Shown: piece after piece, positions 59,458-64,000 of the stretch
How positions within the stretch are numbered: the stretch's first letter is position 1
Layout: the number at the start of each line of letters is the position of its first letter
Assembly (NCBI GenBank): GCA_038878695.1
Contig: JAVZVD010000003.1
Location: 62,001 to 126,000, forward strand
Direction of reading: 5' to 3'
Length of the DNA: 64,000 nucleotides
Source: Fervidicoccaceae archaeon
GTDB taxonomy: Archaea; Thermoproteota; Thermoprotei_A; Sulfolobales; Fervidicoccaceae
Made by a program: the position numbers and the translations under genes
Notes under the pieces: generated by a model
Databases searched by the model: none
What the model saw: only the letters and a program-made list of their open reading frames with translations
What the model was told of the DNA's origin: nothing

Positions 59458-61299
59458 ATGATGAAGTTACGAAGTCTGATCGAGACCGCCTGTACGCTGT
59501 TCCCCCCATTCATAGGTCTCGTCAGCTGGAAGTACACGATTCCATCCTCCGCTCTCTACCACTCGCTCAGCGTCGCATCGATTGCTGGAGGTATTGCTGA
59601 GTTGCTCACCGACAACGCGGACGAGGTCGAACTAGCTACATATGCCGGTCTAACCCACGACTATTACCAGAAGGGGGATAGCGTTGGACTTACCGTCGGG
59701 AGTGGGGAGGAAATATTAAAGCGCGTTCTCGAAGAGCGCGGCGTCGAGAAAAAGATCGTTGATGTCATAGTTAACGAGGCGACTAGGTACAACGTCGCTG
59801 AGAACCCGGGCATATGGGCTGGCAAGCACCCCGTCGCCGGCCTAAGCATGTGGCTCGCAGATACAATTGCCGGAGCCCCTTCGGCCCTCATTGTCGAGCA
59901 GAGGATAATAGAGCGATCGAGCAGGCTAGACGAGAAGTTGCGGAAGCTGTTGCGATCTCTCAACATATCTGTTTTCTCGGTGCTACTTCCACAGGTGGCG
60001 CTGAGGTCTGGGATATACTCCGAGGTGGTGAGGACCCTCAGCAAGATATCTGCCGTCCCCATACTTGCGAGAGACGGATTAATAGTGGCATCTAACACGG
60101 AGGTACCGCGGATACAGATAGACATCAACGTCTTTAGAGTAGATGCAGAGCAGTACGATATCATCTACGAGAGCGTCAAGAAGCGTGCACCCACACTGTC
60201 AAGAGACACCTTCGATGAGAGGATGCGACGAGAACTTTTCCTCCGCGGCTCCAGCAATAAGATACCTCTCGGTAAGTCCGCACGAGAGCTTCTCCTCAAC
60301 ATAGACTTAGCGAACGTATCGTGGGAGGACAAAGGTTCGGGCTGCAGGTGCGTGTTCTGCGGTCTACCAGTAGTCGAATCTATTCATCCAGCAGTTATCG
60401 GCTACCTTCAGTACGCTTCAAGCAGTATGGAGAGATGGAACACGAGAGCCCCTGCGGTCGGAGTTAACTTGAACTACCTCTTCCGCGGAGACAATTGGCG
60501 CGATTACGGGATTGTTTCCTGCCCCCTCTGCGTTCTAGACGCCTACGAGGTCTACTGTATGATGCACGGTAATAATATCAAGTCGGCTGACTACTTCGCG
60601 GTACTGTACTTCCCCCTACCCACACACTACGAGGTAGCGAGATCGCTGTCAGCTATAGCTCACAGGATACTGTCCACAGCTACCTCACGAGGCGATGGGG
60701 AGAGCTTTGTCAGCTTAGTTGAAGAGTCCTATATTGACCCCGAGAAATACGCTGAACACGTTACGGAGTACACCAAGAGTACAGATGAATCAATACTGGT
60801 TGACTCGACGTGGGCGTTACACTTCGAAGTGATTCCACAGATAGACGGAGAGCTTGAAACGATGGCCACCTGTCTATCTAGCCTCGCAAGGGTTATCCTG
60901 TTCACTGGTGTATACCCGGTTAAGTTTTCGAACAAGATAGATCCCCTAACGGAGAGGAGGTTGCTGAGCCCAGCCTACCCCCTATACGACTTAGACCCTG
61001 CGAGTAAGGAGGTGAGGGATCAAACACCCCTCTTAGTCGCTCTGCTATCAATTATCGACAGCCTCGACGCCAAGCTGAGCGCTCGCAGAGGCACGAAACT
61101 AACAGACGACAGGACCAAGCTCGTCATGGAGTACCTGAGGTATCCGTATCTTATGCATAGAGACCTGCTGTTGAAGCATAGTGTGGGGAGAACCGTGCTG
61201 TCTACCTACCTTGAGTTTAGGGAAAACCCGGTCAGCCTCTTCAAGCAGGCTCGAGCCCCTCGCCCATCACGTAGCCCTAGGTCGGGCACGTGGGGGTAA
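59458..61299 (+). CDS. cas10d: Type I-D Cas10d (Csc3) with N-terminal HD nuclease domain, short form
   Basis: Large subunit of the I-D effector, which finds the PAM and in this subtype carries the HD nuclease that degrades target DNA. The HD residues are visible: H35 in ALYHSLS, H67-D68 in LTHDYY, and a distal H/D pair in GKHPVAGLSMWLADTIAG. A zinc site uses CRCVFCG and CPLC near residues 302-358. No GGDD cyclase motif is seen, as expected for Cas10d. ATG 59458 has ggag 5 bases before it. With 613 residues it is much shorter than cyanobacterial Csc3 of over 900, and the missing C-terminal part may be the next gene. Confidence 0.88.
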   Translation: MMKLRSLIETACTLFPPFIGLVSWKYTIPSSALYHSLSVASIAGGIAELLTDNADEVELATYAGLTHDYYQKGDSVGLTVGSGEEILKRVLEERGVEKKIVDVIVNEATRYNVAENPGIWAGKHPVAGLSMWLADTIAGAPSALIVEQRIIERSSRLDEKLRKLLRSLNISVFSVLLPQVALRSGIYSEVVRTLSKISAVPILARDGLIVASNTEVPRIQIDINVFRVDAEQYDIIYESVKKRAPTLSRDTFDERMRRELFLRGSSNKIPLGKSARELLLNIDLANVSWEDKGSGCRCVFCGLPVVESIHPAVIGYLQYASSSMERWNTRAPAVGVNLNYLFRGDNWRDYGIVSCPLCVLDAYEVYCMMHGNNIKSADYFAVLYFPLPTHYEVARSLSAIAHRILSTATSRGDGESFVSLVEESYIDPEKYAEHVTEYTKSTDESILVDSTWALHFEVIPQIDGELETMATCLSSLARVILFTGVYPVKFSNKIDPLTERRLLSPAYPLYDLDPASKEVRDQTPLLVALLSIIDSLDAKLSARRGTKLTDDRTKLVMEYLRYPYLMHRDLLLKHSVGRTVLSTYLEFRENPVSLFKQARAPRPSRSPRSGTWG

Positions 61300-61328
61300 G
61301 GAGGGGTAGATGGAGGGGCGGATATGGC

Positions 61329-61802
61329 GTGAGTGAACCCTCTCTAGATGAGAAAACGAAAAGCGTGTTAGAAGCCCTAGGGGTGAAAAACGTGTCCAAA
61401 GCTACGAGGGAGCAGGTAGTGCTAGCTTTAGGCAGGTTACTTTCAGTTAAAGCGTCTAGGGGGGCATCAGTACACGAGGTAACCAAGGAGGTTAGGAGAG
61501 CGCTGGAGCTAGCGCTGAGGTCACCGCTGATTAGAACCGTCGACGAGGCTCTAGTCAGCGTGGTGTACACCAACCCACCGTTTAAGAGCGACGCGTTGAA
61601 CAGAGCTTACAGAGAGTTGTTGAGGAAACTGTTGATCGAGACGGTAGAGTTGGCCAAAGGGCTATCGCTGATGTGGAGAAGGCGGTCGGTGAACCTAACT
61701 GTTGAGAACCTCTACAATATAGCCACCGCTAGCGAGACGTTCGAATATAAGAAAAAAGTATCCGAGGTCCTGGAGGAGAGTATAGGAGAGGAGGTAGAAT
61801 GA
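61329..61802 (+). CDS. Small helical protein, candidate I-D small subunit Cas11d
   Basis: 157 residues, almost all helical (ATREQVVLALGRLLSV, VHEVTKEVRRALELALRS, ALNRAYRELLRKLLIETVELAKGLSLMW). It sits between cas10d and csc2, with the csc2 ATG overlapping its stop by 4 bases. In I-D systems studied elsewhere the small subunit Cas11d is translated from inside the 3' end of cas10d; here cas10d is short and this independent gene occupies that place. Assignment rests on position, size and helical character. GTG 61329 is the preferred start; the frame is open back to 61290. Confidence 0.6.
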   Translation: MSEPSLDEKTKSVLEALGVKNVSKATREQVVLALGRLLSVKASRGASVHEVTKEVRRALELALRSPLIRTVDEALVSVVYTNPPFKSDALNRAYRELLRKLLIETVELAKGLSLMWRRRSVNLTVENLYNIATASETFEYKKKVSEVLEESIGEEVE

Positions 61803-62959
61803 GTCAGCAGCTCAAGAATCTGTCTGAGCTCCTGAAGGAGAAAAGCAGCTATCTGAGAAACCCGAATGAGCAGGATAGAATATTCGCAAAAGGCAAGAAA
61901 ATAGAGGTAATATACGCTGTGGTAGGCAAGGGTATTCCGCTCTTCAGAACCGAAGGAGCCGGTGATGTAACAACCATCGGTATCACTCTAAGGAAGGAGA
62001 GCTCCACGCCGTCGGAGGGCGGACACGACGCTAACAAATCATACGTAGAAGTGCCTGCCATACTGCCAGAGAAGATACAGGCGAAGCTCAGGAGGAGGAT
62101 GCTGGAAATACTAAGGAGCGAGTTCAACGATGAAGTCAAGAAGCAGGTGAAGAGGTACAGGGAGCTAGGGTTCAATAAGTTGGGAGAGGACGGCTCCTGG
62201 AACTGCTTCATCATGCCCCCCAGCGGTGAGGGAGAGACAGACCTAGGGATGTGCGGGTTCTGCCCGGCGTGCAACATCCTCGGAGCGATAATAACAGAGA
62301 ATGAACACGGGCTTGCATCGACATCGTACGGCATCAAGAGCAGAGTGGTCCACGACATAGCGTTCGCCACGGTTCCCTACGAGAAGTGCGTAGTCGAGTT
62401 AACTCATAATAAGGTCGGCGATGGGGTGAGCTACACCGGTAGGAGCTTATACGAGGAGCCTCACATAGTGCCAGGGACCGTCTTCGTAGGTAAGCTCGCG
62501 ATGTACGATGTCACGGAGAGGGAGGCGAAGCTAGTGCTACACTCGCTGGCGACGATAAGCAGGATGGGGGGCGGTGAAACGAAGTACGGCTCCGTGCAGG
62601 TGATAATCGTTGGGCTGAGAGCGGGCGATAGGGAAACCATTAGCAGCTACGATATAGCTAGACACGTACTGGAGAAAACCGGAGGCGCGCTGGTCGAGCC
62701 AGAGGTGGTTGTCAAGGAGGTTGCTAACTACATAAAGGGTAAGGGGTTTGATGTCGTGATCGACGAAAAGGCGGGGATCGACAGCCTAGACACGGTGGCG
62801 GCCGTCTCTGACGATGAGATAGCTAAAATATGGGGAGAGGACAACTACTGGTACTCTGACAACGTAGTAAAGTATATCGCTAGAGCAGAGCCCAAGACAG
62901 GGAAAGGCGGGAAGAAGGAGAAGAAGTCTAAGGGAAAAGGTAAAGAGGAGGCTCGATGA
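61799..62959 (+). CDS. csc2: Type I-D backbone subunit Csc2 (Cas7)
   Basis: Forms the filament that holds the crRNA along the spacer. The start LLKEKSSYLRNPNEQDRIFAKGKKIEVIYAVVGKGIPLFRTEG and the cysteine pair region MCGFCPACNILG near residue 160 match Csc2. GGGETKYGSVQV and a Lys-rich tail (KKEKKSKGKGKEEAR) complete it. 386 residues. It overlaps its neighbours on both sides by ATGA. Confidence 0.93.
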   Translation: MSQQLKNLSELLKEKSSYLRNPNEQDRIFAKGKKIEVIYAVVGKGIPLFRTEGAGDVTTIGITLRKESSTPSEGGHDANKSYVEVPAILPEKIQAKLRRRMLEILRSEFNDEVKKQVKRYRELGFNKLGEDGSWNCFIMPPSGEGETDLGMCGFCPACNILGAIITENEHGLASTSYGIKSRVVHDIAFATVPYEKCVVELTHNKVGDGVSYTGRSLYEEPHIVPGTVFVGKLAMYDVTEREAKLVLHSLATISRMGGGETKYGSVQVIIVGLRAGDRETISSYDIARHVLEKTGGALVEPEVVVKEVANYIKGKGFDVVIDEKAGIDSLDTVAAVSDDEIAKIWGEDNYWYSDNVVKYIARAEPKTGKGGKKEKKSKGKGKEEAR

Positions 62960-63678
62960 TCGCCAACGAGAGGTACAGCGTCGATGAGCTGAGGTTCTAC
63001 GTAGTGGAGTTAGAGCTACACAGCATCATGTGGTTCTCAACCATAGCCCAGCCGCACCTCAAAACCTTCGTCCAGACGCCGCTACCATTGGTGCACAACT
63101 ACCCTCTGGTGCTGGCGCTACAGGGACAAATAGTCGAGGGGTCGTACATTTCTAAGTACAACGAGTACAAGAGGGTTGGACCGCCGTCTACCATGTTCTC
63201 GGAGGCGATGGTTTATGCCTACCCGATGCTACTCGATAGAGTGTTCTACAAGAAGCTTCTGCTGAGCATGTCCGAGTCCGACTACCTGGTCTACAAACAG
63301 CAGACAAGGCTAGCCGTACCTATCATGGCTACGTACAATGCCTTCGCCCCGGGCACGAGAGGTAAAACTGTGGTCGTGGTCCCGAGGGACAGAGGGCTAC
63401 CCAGGGAGCTCTACCTGAGACTCGGGGCAAAGAGGTACGGCGTGTGGAGGACAACCTACGTCCAGGAAGCACGTGTCGAAGCAGTGGACCGCCCCGTAGC
63501 CGTGTCCTCGCCTTTCAACGTAGCCGATGTCCCGCCCGAGACCGTGAGTAGCAGTCTCGTCGTGCTCAAGCACTATGCTGGAGACATAGCCTTATCCGGG
63601 GTCTTCACCAAAGCTCTCGAGATACGCACCAATAGGGAGAGGATCCTCAAGCCCATACCCTTTTTCATCTCCACCTAA
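62956..63678 (+). CDS. csc1: Type I-D subunit Csc1 (Cas5)
   Basis: Cas5-type protein that caps the 5' end of the crRNA in the I-D complex. The start YVVELELHSIMWFSTIAQPHLKTFVQTPLPLVHNYPLVLALQG has the typical Cas5/Csc1 first strand and loop; a C-terminal RRM-like part follows with TNRERILKPIPFF near the end. 240 residues. ATG overlaps csc2 by ATGA and the cas3 start follows after 18 bases. Confidence 0.9.
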   Translation: MIANERYSVDELRFYVVELELHSIMWFSTIAQPHLKTFVQTPLPLVHNYPLVLALQGQIVEGSYISKYNEYKRVGPPSTMFSEAMVYAYPMLLDRVFYKKLLLSMSESDYLVYKQQTRLAVPIMATYNAFAPGTRGKTVVVVPRDRGLPRELYLRLGAKRYGVWRTTYVQEARVEAVDRPVAVSSPFNVADVPPETVSSSLVVLKHYAGDIALSGVFTKALEIRTNRERILKPIPFFIST

Positions 63679-63696
63679 TCGTGGAGGCGCTTTTCC

Positions 63697-64000
63697 GTGT
63701 ACGAGCACGAGGTCATGCTCACCCCCGTCTACGTTGAATCGTCCAGCGAGCAACTCGGCGATATAAGAGTTAGAAAGTTTCAGAAAGAGGTAGCCGACGT
63801 CACGGACGGGTTCGTGGTTCTATCCGCCCCCACAGGCTCCGGTAAAACGGCGACGCTCCTAACGGACGGGGAGCGCGGCGTATCGATTGGGCTGTACCCC
63901 AGTAACGAGTTACTGCGTAGCCAGGTGGCGGGGTTGCACAACTTCATCGTGAACCACATCGGGATGCAACCAAAGGAAACGCTGCTCTACGACTACTGCA
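63697..64000 (+). CDS. cas3: Cas3 helicase of type I-D (Cas3'), truncated by the window end
   Basis: The frame is open to the last base. RKFQKEVADVTDGFVVLSAPTGSGKTATLLTDGE contains the Q-motif-like region and Walker A of a superfamily 2 helicase, and GLYPSNELLRSQ is motif Ia. No HD domain lies before the helicase, as expected for I-D, where HD is in Cas10d. GTG 63697 has ggagg 9 bases upstream. It follows csc1 directly. Adaptation genes, if present, would be further right. Confidence 0.88.
   Translation, partial: MYEHEVMLTPVYVESSSEQLGDIRVRKFQKEVADVTDGFVVLSAPTGSGKTATLLTDGERGVSIGLYPSNELLRSQVAGLHNFIVNHIGMQPKETLLYDYC

Noticed and set aside
59458-61299. Type III Cas10 with cyclic-oligonucleotide synthesis
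   Set aside because: No GGDD motif; Csc1, Csc2 and the separate HD-less Cas3 define type I-D.

Overview
The window is GC-rich, densely packed chromosome from a hyperthermophilic crenarchaeon (Thermoproteota). The signs are intron-bearing tRNA genes with bulge-helix-bulge (BHB) splice sites, a helicase-less XPF nuclease beside PCNA, an ESCRT-III (CdvB-type) protein, the PriL primase subunit, protein disulfide oxidoreductase, GPN GTPase, geranylgeranyl reductase beside a prenyl synthase, split lipoate ligase, many TTG/GTG starts and TATA-type promoters. I would place it near Desulfurococcales/Acidilobales, but the sequence alone does not fix the order.

Regions. 0-10 kb: end of a 2-oxoacid:ferredoxin oxidoreductase beta gene, a Xer recombinase with a zinc-ribbon tail, an M29 aminopeptidase, an H+-pumping pyrophosphatase, a metal-chelate/cobalamin-type ABC importer, an NfeD-like membrane protein and an MBL-fold nuclease. 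10-14.5 kb: PCNA, tRNA-Trp with two introns, an apparent 3' half of a split tRNA-Gln, XPF, an ESCRT-III/ribbon-helix-helix pair and tRNA-Thr. 14.5-28.6 kb: serS and housekeeping genes, lipid genes, lysC with a structured leader, and priL. 28.6-43.6 kb: MoxR/VWA pair, RNA m5C methylase, a BMP-type nucleoside ABC importer, carAB, tRNA-Arg and a DNA alkyltransferase. 43.6-54.6 kb: succinyl-CoA ligase, RpiB, MFS, Clp1-type kinase, lplA/lplB, FkbM methyltransferase, queC and a HemW-like radical SAM enzyme.

From about 54.85 kb the composition becomes more AT-rich and a type I-D CRISPR-Cas locus begins. On the minus strand csa3-cas6 lie upstream of a 38-repeat array. On the plus strand cas10d, a small helical protein (candidate Cas11d), csc2, csc1 and the start of cas3 form a tight operon. 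The two arms diverge from a palindromic TATA box. The array repeat is also present as two degenerate, in-frame copies inside cas6, on the same strand as the predicted pre-crRNA. This suggests that the Cas6 processing nuclease may recognise or cut its own mRNA. It is the most unusual feature of the window, followed by the split tRNA-Gln half and the separately encoded small subunit.
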